From NCBI GenBank assembly GCA_963575745.1, contig CAUYUJ010015948.1, positions 1,585,984 to 1,649,983 of the forward strand: a DNA stretch of 64,000 nt. Reading direction: 5' to 3'. The notes beneath the pieces were generated by a model, which was given only the letters and a program-made list of their open reading frames with translations, was not told where the DNA came from and did no database searches. The position numbers and the translations under genes were made by a program. Position 1 is the stretch's first letter, and each line of letters starts with the position of its first letter. Source of the DNA: Prorocentrum cordatum. Taxonomy: Eukaryota > Sar > Dinophyceae > Prorocentrales > Prorocentraceae. This document shows positions 51,165-62,094 of the stretch, piece after piece.

Positions 51165-53405
51165 GCTGTACTGGACCACGTAGCCGTCCAGCGGGAGCGC
51201 GAAGAAACAACGCTCGCCCACACAGCACAGGAAAGCGCTCAGGCCGGCATGAGCGAAGCAAACTCGAGCCAAGATGTTGGGGCAAACAGGGGAAGCGGCC
51301 TGAGCAAAAATGGCAACGGAGGAGGAGGAGGAGGAGGCAGAGGAGGAGGAGGAGGAAAGACGAGGATAAGGGAACAGCGGGGGCAGGAGGAAAAAGGGCA
51401 GCAACGGGGAGAAGCAGCAGCAGAGAGTGCAGCAGGCCCGGGCCGCGCCTGCGCAAGCCATGCGGCCGCGCGCCACGGGGGGGGGGCCCTCCCGCGCCAG
51501 AGCCGGAGAGCCGCGCTGCGCGGGCGGAGGCTCGCTGCGCTTGGTTGCGACCTGGAGGAGGGTCCTCGATCCTCGAACTTCCTCTTTAGTCCTCGATGTT
51601 CCTCCTTGACCCTCGATCTTCCGCCTCCATCCTTCTCCCTCGTCCCTCCTCCTCCTCCTCCTCCTCCTCCAACTCCGCCTCCTCCTCTTCCTCCTCCTCC
51701 TCCTCTTCTTTCTCCTCCTCATCCTCCTCCTCCTCCTCGTCGCTGCGCTGCGCGGGCGGGGCTTGCACCCGGACCTCTAACGTATTGGGAAAAAGGGGGG
51801 GGCTCGCACTCAGCAGGGTGGCGACCAGAAGCTCGTACCCAGTACGATCAAGAACTTGTCCTTCTCGTGTCGCGGGGGCAGCCCCGGCGACACGTTATGC
51901 CCTGCGAGCGGATGGCGTGTCGCTCCCCTCCGCCGGGCGGGAGGCTGAGAAGAGCTCGAGACGTTGACGCCTGGGGACGGGGATGTGGTTGGCGTGTCGC
52001 GCCGAAGCGTGATCGGCCAGAACCTGCAGCGCGACACTAATTCCGAATTCCCTGATAGACAGCCACATGCGAACCCTACCCCTGCAAGTCAGGTTTTTGG
52101 AAAACTGGCTGGGGTTCAGAACTTCAAGGGTGTCGGCAACCAGGTGGACCCAAGCGCGGGTGTCCGATACCCCAGGGTCGATAGACGCCCATGTGGGTAA
52201 TTAGGTCTCGCAATAGGTCGCAGATCCAAATCTCCAACGCACTGAGAAGATTGATCGGTTGGGCGTGCTCCGCCACTCGGGGCCTCTGGAGGCCCTCGCC
52301 AGACTCCACGGGCGATCAAAAAACCCGCCGATGATGATCAAAGCCCAGCGCCATGAGGAAAGGGCTGGGGCGTCTGAGGCCCCGTCTTGAGCATAACAGG
52401 ACGTCGGATGTCCTGGTACCTGAGATGGGCCGACGCCTGCTCCGAGCAACGCGTGTGGAGAACCCCGCAGAATAGGTCCGGAAATGTCGCCGTCCGCGTC
52501 GTGGAGGCGAGGGCCGCGCCCCTACACCACGGCCGCGACCGAGCCTCGGCCGGGGTGAGCGCACTCTCGAGGAGGACGGAGCCCTCCCAAGCCTTCAAAA
52601 TTTCTCCCCAAGACGCTCCTCCTCCTCATCATCCTTTTCCTTTTCCTCCTCCTCCTCCTGGTCCTCGTCCTCCTCCTCCTCCTCGTCCTCCTCCTCCTCC
52701 TCGTCCTTCTCCTCCCCCTAATTTAAACGTTTCCGCACCACTGCTCTGTCGCGCGGCGCACCGCACGGGACCGCTCCGCGACGGCACGTGTCATCATCGC
52801 TGGCCGGCACGGGCACGGCGATTTCCCTCCTCCGAAGCCAAAAGAGCTTATTATAACCATGAGGCGCCCTAAACCGAATCATCTATGGAGGAGGGCGCCC
52901 CTGGCCTTCCCCAGGGTATGCGGCGCGGGGAGCGCGCGGTGCACAATCCTCAATACCCCTTTCCCTCATGACTCCTCTCCTTCCAGAGGACGAGAGACGC
53001 CTGGCAATTGTCATCCGCCAGCCACCTTGCTGCGCACTTACCTAGAAGACGATGCGTCCGCGGTATCGACAACGGTGTCCACCGACCTTCGTGCGCTCAC
53101 AACAAAAGCGTCCTGGCAGGTACCCTCGAACGCTCCATTGAAGCGTCCTGGCAAGTACCTCCGGGCGACCCAAGGAAGACTCATGGTAAGCGTACACTCG
53201 AGCGCTCCGAGGAGCCGTCCTGGAAGGTGCCTTCGGGAGTTCCTCCCACCTCACCTTTGCGGGCGGAAGCCCCGCCCGTCAGCGCGCCGCTTGCGCCCAC
53301 GCTCAGCCCCTCCCCCCAAGGCGCTCGCGCACAGCGGCTGCCACGAGCCCCGCGAGCCGGCCGCCACCGCCCGCCGCCACCGCCGTCGTTTGCGCCGCGG
53401 CCACT
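51165..53405. other. No supported gene; CCT tracts
   Basis: GGA tract at 51318-51360, CCT tracts at 51645-51765 and 52612-52722. Long frames here follow composition. Nothing else was identified. Confidence 0.5.
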
Positions 53406-53409
53406 GCCG

Positions 53410-53910
53410 CCGTCGTCTTCGTCGTCGTCGTCTCTGACGGCGTCGTCGGTGAGGTCGTCGGCGTCGACGTCGACTTTGTCGTCTTCGTTTTCGTGGTCGC
53501 CGTTGTCGTCGCCGTGGTCGTCGACGTCGTCGTCGACGTCGTCGCCGTCTCTCATTCCCCTTCCCCGCTGGGGCCGTTGGCCTCTGCAAGGCGAGGTGGC
53601 AGCGGCGCGCGGGGCCCGCGCGCGCGGTGCGATTTCTGCACGCGGGCCTCGGTTTCGGCGATCGCCTCCACCACAGGGCGGCAGCGTCGTCGTCGTCTTT
53701 GTCGTCGTCGTCAACGTCGTCGTCGTCGTCGTCGTAGGGCATCGCCCTTGGGCGCTGTCGTCGTCGGTTGCCGTCGGGCGCCAGTGGTCTTCGTCGTCTT
53801 CTGTCGTCGTCGGACGACGTCGGTCGTCGTCGGAAATCGTTTCGTCTTGTCGTCGTTGTTGTCGGTCGTCGTCGTTGTCGCGGTCTTCGTCATCGTACCC
53901 TCCGTGGGAG
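53410..53910. repeat. GTC/TCG triplet-rich array
   Basis: GTCGTC and GTCGACGTC words dominate 53410-53560 and 53680-53900. Ser/Val or Asp-rich frames are by-products. Confidence 0.85.
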
Positions 53911-55721
53911 AATGAGGGGGCAAACGCCAGGTCGTCTCAGGTGAAACGCTGGAGTGCCTCACCGAAACGTTTGGTTGTGCGGCCAAAAGGAGCTGTTGAC
54001 AATGCAGAAGAGGTGGAAGAGAACGATGAGGAGGGCTCCTGGCTTTCAATCTGCGTCTGGCTGGTTCTGGAATTTGTATTGGGGGTTCACTGGCAGGGAG
54101 CTGGGAACTCTGGGGTGTTCTACGGATGATCAGAGCAGGGGGTGAGGAGGACGAGCGTTGACTGGGGGGGAGGGACGAGGAGGGAGCGCAAAAAGGGAAC
54201 ACATGGAAAGAGGACGAGGAATATGAAAGGGGCAAGGCCCGAGGAACAGGAGCGAGGAGGAAGAACGAATATCGATGAAAAGTCAAACTGGTCTTGAAAG
54301 GAAGCCCAAGACCAATGTCGGAAATCATCGTTTGGATTTGATCCATCGTCTTTGCACAGAAGATCAACTTGTCCACCCATACTAACAAGTTCAAGCAAGG
54401 ATCGTCGATGGGAGCACCCAGGCTGGTCGCTTCCCACCGCCTGACGACGAGGTCGAATACGTACGTCAGAAGGCAATTGAAGAGCATGGGTGTCTCGACT
54501 CCACCCTGTCTCCCGCCTTTGCGATAGGGGAACCTGCCACTAGCCGCTAGCCCCGACTCATGAAATGTACATGTCCCCTTCGAGACCTAACAACTCCCTC
54601 AAAATCGCCACCACCAGGGACGCCGGAATGCTCATTGATAGCAACGCATCTGAGACCAACTGATGCAGCATAGTGTCGAACGCAAACTCAATGTCCAGGA
54701 ATGCAAAAACATACGGGTGTTTCTTGAGCTTTTTGAGATGGCCGAAATCCTCCTGACGATACCCACCAGGTGCAACGAGAGAAATCCCCAGAGTAAGCCG
54801 AAAAATCCTGACCCTGGTTTGCATCGTGAAACGTCGAGTCGCGCACCCCACATATCGTAAGTACCATTACTGCATACTCGGGGACTGGGCAACGCATCGG
54901 AGACAGCTTGGGGCCTAAGCTGCTTGGGCAACCCAGTGAGGTCGATGAGCTTCCAGAGCTCCCCGTGCCCCTTCTCCTGCGATTAAGTCGGGCATGTCCC
55001 TCTACAGGGGGAATAGTCAAAAATAGTTTAGAAATACTCTGGGGACATTTGTTTCAACTATTTTGGGGTAAATGTCGGATTCATTAAACAAAAGAAACGC
55101 CCAAATGCCCCCTGTAGGGGAACACGCCCGACCTAATTCTACGAGGAGAGGTGACATCTTAAGCATTTCCCCCACGACCCCGTCCCTGGCAGGCGCTGAA
55201 CATGCCGCCCAGGGCAGCGAGGAATTCCACGAAGGTGAAACGAGTGGGCCCACAACGACGTCTGATGTGGTTATCCTAAGCTTCATTGATTGCATCCGCC
55301 TCTAAACGCATCGTTCGTAATCCTGATCTGCGTCGCCGTTGCCAACATCGTCGTAGCGGTCAGCACCGGAATGCCGCAACAATTCTGGCCACCAGGAATG
55401 GTCTGCCAGAAAAGGCCACATGTGGGCTGGTGGGCAGCAGGCACGGGAATCCCAAGAGGGAGCCAGGTGGACATCCTCCCCTGCCTTGAGTTGACGAGGG
55501 CGAGATCCTGGTCACGTTGCCGCCTGCGTCTTTTGCCGATCTGATTGTACCTGCGTCGCATCGTTCTATCGGCCACCCAGCGCATCGAGTCGGACCGGAT
55601 GACGCAGCAATGGGGACATCTCCCCACCAGAACGTTGCCGGCCCAACCATGAGTCTGATGCTCGCAATCGTCGCGGGGATCGAACTCGCCGCATGGCCAA
55701 TGAGATGTTCCCAATCCGTGA

Positions 55722-55807
<86 letters not shown>
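55722..55807. repeat. T17-A69 homopolymer pair
   Basis: 17 T (55722-55738) directly followed by 69 A (55739-55807), able to form a hairpin stem. It lies inside the LINE remnant between endonuclease and RT, and is followed by a GTC/GGC triplet patch (55808-55975). It could be a retroposed poly(A) end or an assembly artefact. Confidence 0.9.
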
Positions 55808-55808
<1 letters not shown>

Positions 55809-55985
55809 GAAATCGTCGCAGCGGCGGCGTCGGCGTAGTCACGGCGGCGGGTCGTCGCAACGGCAGCGGCGGCGTCGCAACGGCGGCGGCGTCGGTGTCG
55901 CAACGGCGGCGGCGGTGTCGTAACAGCAACGTCGGCGTCGCAACGGCGGCGCCAGCGTCGGCGTCGACGTCGTGCTGATGACGAG
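55808..55985. repeat. GGCGTC/GCAACG triplet patch
   Basis: Repeated GGCGTCGCAACGGCGG-like words, probably part of the same insertion as the T/A tract. Confidence 0.8.
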
Positions 55986-57949
55986 GAGGGGGATGAAGGG
56001 GAAGAGCAGGATGTGGAATAAGTGTGTTTTTCATGACGCACATTCCCTGCAAGAGCTGAGCATCCTCCTCTGCGTCAGGCTTCCAGCCCTTCTGCGTGAA
56101 AAGACGGGCCTGGTACCGCGCCGCGTTGTGCCATGCCCCCGCTCACCCACACCACCATAACATGATAGGATTTCAGTGCCTGCGGGGTCTGGGGGGCGAC
56201 GCGAGCATGATCCAAAACACGCCAAATAGCTTGCCGCAGTCGAGAGGAAGGCCTATAACATCGATTTGGGATTCGTTGGCCCTCGTACCCCTCCACGCCA
56301 CAAGGCTGCTTTGCAGGCTTCAGCCACGCGCATCTGCGAAAGGGTTTATGAGCACCGCGCGCCTGGCAACCAAAGACGACATAAACGAATGATCTTGGTT
56401 TTGGAGTGCCCTGCGTGTGCTTCAGAGACCCAGGATTCCGTCAGGTTAGGAGTGTTTCCTGGTAGAGTCAAGTTAGCGTCTGAACCGATAGCCCACCGTT
56501 TGACTACTGGCGGGTCAAATCGTTCCCATTTGGCACATTCCACCTCCGCTCCCTCCAACGTGTCCTCCCACTCGGCGTTCGCGCTGTGACTGTTCCCACG
56601 AGCAAGAAGCATGCTAATGTATCCGCACTCACCACACTGCAACGTGCAAAAATACTTGTCGGAAAAGCGCCGATGTATCAGGTCTCGCCAGCTTCCCGTG
56701 GCGCAGTCCCCCCCCTTTCTGCGAGCGGAGCGTATAAACGGATAACTCCCCGTCCTCCCATTTCGGCAACTCTTGCAGCAACGTCGCGACCTGTTTCCGC
56801 GGGCACTTCCTGACCTCCTTGGAGAAGGTCGCCCTAGTAGAAGCAGCTTTGCGCTTCAAATTCGCAGTCAGAGCCCACAATGTTGTGAACTCTTGGAGTT
56901 TAGGCCCCACTAAGCACCCCTACTTCCTCATCGGTAAGACAAGACGTTCCGTGTTCCGCCCCAGGCAGGGTCTGTAGCACCTGCGTGTCCCAAACCACAG
57001 AATTGTTCGCGTCAGCTCCAGCGATCCTATGGGAGGCCCCATCCAACTTGCCCGCTTCCACGGAAAGACGTCTGCCAAGCTTTCCTTACCACGTAGCCGC
57101 CCGTCCTCGCCTGCTGCTGGACTGCGTCCACCAGGGAGCCGCCAGTCCGGCAACTCATCATCCTGATCGGGCGCTGCTCGGCGTTGGTCTTCGGCCACAG
57201 CCCCGCCCCGGCAATCGTGCGGATGGGCAAAATCTGACTGGTCATCGTCTCGCGCGCGCCGTCTTTGATGCTCTCCACGTGGGCCGGGCCTGCGGGGGTC
57301 TCTACCTTGTAAATGTCGCCCGTGGCCCTCGCCTTGGGGCCGCCAAGCTTTCAAGCTTGAGCCCCAGCGTGTGTCTTGATGGCATGCGCCCAGTTGCGGA
57401 AGGCCGCGACGTTGACCTCGCGGGTGTCCACGCCTTTGAATGCGCAGATCTTCATGGCGATGTTCGAAGGTTTCTAATCTCCAGTAGATGACCCCCCACC
57501 AGCGCCCGAAGCAGAGTCGGCGCACTGCATCTCGAGCTTGGCCACCCTGGGCTCCAAGGCCTTCGCCGAATCTTCTATAGCCGCGAAACGCGGTCCATCC
57601 TGCTGGGCCACCCGCTCCACGCGCGCGCCCATGGTGGCATGCATTCGGGTAGTGTAGAAATCGAGGGTCGCCTTCGTCCAAGACGGCACGGGCTGCCCGC
57701 GCCCTCTCGAGGCCCTGCAGGCGCGGCGCGGCCAGCGGCGCCCCGCCTGCGCATCGGCGGCGCGCCCGGGCCTGAGCCGCGCGAACTGCGGCAGCCGCGC
57801 CCCTGACCGCTGCGCGCGCCAAGAGGCGAGTGATCTTCCGGACTGGCCGCGACTGGGACAGCGTGGCCCGCGGGAAGTCAGGCCCCCAGCCGGCGTCGCC
57901 ATGCCCGTCGACAGCGCAACGGACAGCGGAGAAAAACTCGACATTCAAC

Positions 57950-58490
57950 GCCGCAGATACTGCCAGCTTTTGGTCGCTGCGCAACGTGAGCGCGGCCGTC
58001 TGTCGGGCCACCAGGGCGGACTCAGGGCCCCGTGCAAACGATTTCCATCCGCGTGCGTCGAGGCTCTCCAGAGGGGAGAAGCGCGAGGAATGCCGGGTGG
58101 TCGGCGGGACTCGTCGACCAGAGCACCCCTGGAACTCAGCGACGGCCGCGCCAGTCACGCAGGAAGGGGCCGACTCAAGAAGACGAGCCGCGCAGCGCCA
58201 AATGCGCGGCCCAGGCATGGCCGTCGGCGCGAAAGCGGTCGCTTCGCATTAGAACCGCCTCCTGGGGGCGCCCCCCAAGACCCAAGAACGCGGCGCCCCC
58301 CCGAAGGCAATGTCAACCTGGGGGATGGATTCCCAAAAGCTCGTCGTCATGGGCAAGACGCTGCATGAATGTTTCGGCCCATGTAAGCGCGTTGAGCGCG
58401 GGCGGTGAGTGCGCGACTGCCTCCCGCCTGATGCAGCGGCGTCTTTGATAGCCCAGTTGCAGTTTGCCGCCGGAATTTTGACGGGGCAGT
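57950..58490. other. No gene recognised
   Basis: Spacer between two divergently oriented LINE-like remnants. Short frames only. Confidence 0.4.
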
Positions 58491-58497
58491 TCAGCGC

Positions 58498-61400
58498 TTG
58501 ATTGACCAGTCATCAGAAGTAACGATAAACATGCTCTTTCAGGAATCGTTTGCGGGGTGGGCCAAGTGGGCCCATTCGGCGTTCAACGACGGGGCCGGCA
58601 AGGCGATTTTCTCGCTTGCGCGAGGTGCGCGAAGTGGCGGGCAGATGCAAGGGCGGCCGTTCGTAGCCCTTCGAGAGGGCTGACCAGTGCATGGACGATT
58701 GGCAAACCATTTGGGTCATCCATGGACGCGCTGAGGCGCGGCCGCCAAGCGATCCCCAGTCGTGGACCGAGATCCCCGACATAATCGAACGAAATGCGGA
58801 CTTCCCAAGGGCATTTGAGAAAGCCGGCTCTGGGCAGATCAAACAACACCCTGAAACGCTGAGTTCTGTTTCGGACGTCGGAATGGAGATTTGGCATTGC
58901 TGTGCCGCACTGGCGAGAGGCTCCTGCATTGACCAATGGAAAGTGCGCAAACTCGCCTTGTCGGACTTAGCGAGCCGTCCGGGGACCATCGCTTGATCGC
59001 ATTACTCGACCTCCGCTCTGGCGATGGGGCCGAATCAGGAGACCCATCTCTAAGAGATGGGAGGCTAGAAACTGTCGCTTGGCATTCTGAAGCTCGGGTC
59101 CTTCCCCAGGAGCTCCCCAGATGCCGCGTCCGCTCATTAGATGGGGGCGGGGGCGGTGGGGGGGTGGGGGGCGGGCGCAGCGCGTCTGTCCTGATTGGCA
59201 TTTGAAACTGTAGGAATGCTTGATTGTCAAGCGCCTCCTTGAGGAGGCTCGCGCGCTCGAGCTCTCTCCTAGGGTGATGTGGGCGATTCCTCATTGTTAT
59301 GTCATAGGTGCCCCAACTTCGCCCAGGCGTTCGGGCTCGTCAATTCGGAAGTGTTCGCGAAGAGGAAGAGCTGTGCCAGCTGGGGGCGCGCCGACGCAGC
59401 GATGCACCTGCGTCTCTACAGCGTGGAAGACCGCGCCTGTCACCCCTTTAAGACGATCGCGCCTCGGTCTGTGATGGACGATGCCAACCTTCATCGGATC
59501 GGTCAGAATCTGGGAAACCGGCCCGCGTTTTGGCCTCCGCGGAAAGGATCGGCCCCAAGGCGTCTCGCCGAGGTGTATCCCTGCAAATGATCGGAGGCGG
59601 ATTTGCGGCGTCAGCAGCGCAAGCTGCTCCTGCACTAGGAAGGATCTGCTCAGAACTTGCGTCTCCAAGGGTTTTGTCGCACGAGGGACCTTGGGCGCGA
59701 GCTTATCCGGGCCGCCCCCTCTGCGCGCGGGAGCGCCAGGGGCCAATGGGGTCTGTAAAGGGACATGCAAGCTGTGTCCTTGAGACTTGGAGCCCCCGGT
59801 GAGGTCGGCACTTTGCGGCGAACTGCCCGGCTGGCGGCCGCGGCGCGGGCGCCTCGGGGGTCGCCGACAGCGCCCTCGTGGCCATTAGGAAACGCGCCGG
59901 CATTTTGGTGGGGCCAAGAGGTCGGGCTCTCTCATTGCGTTTGACGACCCAGCGTTTGACGCTTGCGTTCCGCTCGCACGCAGATGCGCAGCTATGATTG
60001 GGAATTCCAAGGTCTCCCTCCTGCCAGATTGCAGCGGGCCTTTCAACATTTAATCCGAAATCGACGCCAACTCTACACGGCGCGCGCGTAAAGGCCCTAC
60101 CTCAGCAATTAGGAGCAGCTTGCGTCGCGCGGGCTGGGGCGCGTCAGCAGCCCGCATTGTGGTGGGCGATGCTTGCCAGGTCCCCCCCCCCCCATACTTG
60201 ACCGCCCAACGATGCGCGCACCGCGCTTAAGCTCAGCGAGCAGCGTCGACAGGGCAAGCGCACGTTGCAGCGTGCCCCTGAAGCGCCCGATGTAGATTGC
60301 CCCGTGGGTGAGGGGGCTCCGGCATGGCACTTCCTAGAATTTCAGACCTAGCGTCAAGGGGCAGCCGAGTGCCCGGTTGGGTCGGCAACGCGGCCGCCGC
60401 CTCGGCGCAAAGCAGCGGGTTGACGTCAGTCGGACCAGTGCCAGACTTGTTCGACATGAGTCCCAGGGGCCCCCAGCCACCTGCATTACGATTGCGACGA
60501 GACGCTCGAGTGCCCGACAAGCGCCGGATCAGCGCACCCCGACGACGCCGTGGACTGGAGGAGGATGCGTCGGGAGCAAGGGGATAGCGGGCTGAAGTGC
60601 TCAGACTGGGGCACGCTCAAGACCGCGCATGGCATAGTGTCAATTGCCCCTGTTCCGAGGCCCCGGCCGCCCCCCCGACCTCCCATCTATTCTTGCGGCC
60701 GGAGCGCTTTGGAGCAAGTCGCATCCACGCTGACGGTGAGCTTAGACGGTGTGGTACGCTACTGTGGGCCTTGGCCCTGATGGGCTTGCTCGCCGCGCGG
60801 TGTTCGGCCCCCTCGCTGGGCGGTGCCGAACGGTGCCGCTTCGGCTCGGTCCCCGCGACGCGGTGATTGTTTCAGACCGCTTAGGAGCTGCGGTGGAGAG
60901 CGAGTCTTGGGACTCTTCGCTCGAACAGGGCCGTTCTAAGCATGCTGGGATTCGAAGGCCGACTTTTGCTTTGTATGAAGGCTCCTGTTTGAGGCCATCC
61001 TTCGTCTAAGCGAAAACGCACAATGACTAAAAACAACCTTGAGCCGACTTCCTCGACGCGCCCATAACATCCAGGCCTTTGCTGGGAATTGCGTGTTTTT
61101 TTTTTTTGTTCCCCCGCGCGCGTGTTTGCAGAGACTCGCGCCATGGCTCTCGCTTGCTGACACCGAACGTGATTTCGTGTTTGTAAGCAGATTTGCTCAG
61201 TCTATTGTAGCGACGCTAGCTGATACCCCAGCGGTTTCTACAAGTCCGAGCGGATACGGCACCGCAGGCATGTCTGTCTCAGCATGGTCTGTACCACTTT
61301 CCTGAGAGGGGCGAGCGCAAGTTCCCAAAACGCAACCTGCTCGCCATTACGCCGACGTCTCTCCCCCAGCTCCAATCTGGCAGTGGGAAAGAGTGTGGGC

Positions 61401-62091
61401 CCGCGGCGGCCCAAGCATGGCAGGCTGCCGAGTTCTTTCTTGCCAACGAGCACACTGCAGGACCCCGATGGCCAGTGAGGCCGTCCAAGATGCGTGGGTA
61501 TTGGCGGGCGAGTTTCTTGGGGCCCCGAAATCGGTGACCCCTGCGAACTACCAGCTTTAGTTGTGGAATCGTTCGAGGGCCCGGGTCGCTTTGGAACATG
61601 CTGGCCGTGGTGTTTGCTGTTCCGTTTGCAATGCGTATATGATTTCGCCTGACGGATCTTGTCGTGAGCTTTGCCTGCAATGCAATGGGCGCAACGCCCG
61701 ACCGAGTACCCGTGCTGACCAGGCTCTGAAGATTAAGTATGCTGCCCGTGGACTCGACCCCAAGTCTGGAAAGGCCCTACATGTCTCAGAGCCGCCGTCT
61801 GTGCCCTTTGACGCCGTCCCTGCTGCGCTTGGCTGTAGTGCACAGGGCAGGCGAGGCGATGTACCTGCGGGAGTCGTCCCTGCCAGTTCCTCCCCCTGGG
61901 AAGGAAGTGATATAAAGGCGCAGGCGAGGCACTGCACCTTTGAGAGATGTCCCTGGCACGCCCCAGGGAGCCGCTGCAGCAAAAACGCCGCACGGCAGCT
62001 CAAGCGAGTCGTGGAATCACTCCGTGAGGAGGGGAACGACCTCCCCCTTGTTGCTGCCACTATGGCTGCGGGGTCAGACGACTCCGGCTAA
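58498..62091 (+). mobile_element. Possible third LINE remnant (plus strand)
   Basis: Coding-like pieces on the plus strand in changing frames. 58498-58680 reads LFQESFAGWAKWAHSAFNDG, and 58691-58996 reads DDWQTIWVIHGRAEARPPSD, SWTEIPDIIERNADFPRAF and IWHCCAALARGSCIDQWKV. This resembles the linker ahead of the RT in dinoflagellate LINEs. At the other end, 61561-62091 encodes a Cys-rich segment (CCSVCNAYMISPDGSCRELC, then LQCNGR) like a C-terminal zinc region. No RT motif was found in between, so the assignment is weak and the two ends may be unrelated. Confidence 0.3.
61561..62091 (+). CDS. Cys-rich 176-codon frame
   Basis: Open frame with clustered Cys pairs (CCSVC, CRELCLQC, then HCTFERC and CSKNA further on), suggesting one or two zinc-binding sites. 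The first codon is not an ATG (the open frame starts with TTG), so the 5' limit is uncertain. C-terminal acidic/helical end (QLKRVVESLREEGNDLPLVA). Best read as the 3' part of a mobile-element gene or an isolated exon. Confidence 0.35.
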   Translation: MWNRSRARVALEHAGRGVCCSVCNAYMISPDGSCRELCLQCNGRNARPSTRADQALKIKYAARGLDPKSGKALHVSEPPSVPFDAVPAALGCSAQGRRGDVPAGVVPASSSPWEGSDIKAQARHCTFERCPWHAPGSRCSKNAARQLKRVVESLREEGNDLPLVAATMAAGSDDSG

Positions 62092-62094
62092 TGT

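Larger units (their letters stand above)
53990..57944 (-). mobile_element. Decayed LINE with endonuclease and RT remnants
   Basis: Read right to left. An N-terminal helical part (57944-57474; RMHATMGARVERVAQQDGPR and AIEDSAKALEPRVAKLEMQC) comes first, then fragments to 56629. Next is an AP-endonuclease-like piece (56642-56346; EWEDTLEGAEVECAKW, IGSDANLTLPGN). RT follows: ARDGVVGEMLKM (~55150), motif A FLDIEFAFDTMLHQLVS (~54700), motif B GGRQGGVETPMLFNCLL (~54480) and motif C WVDKLIFCAKTMDQI (~54380), where Lys replaces the second catalytic Asp. Multiple frame changes, the lost Asp and an inserted T/A tract at 55722-55807 show that it is dead. Confidence 0.65.
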
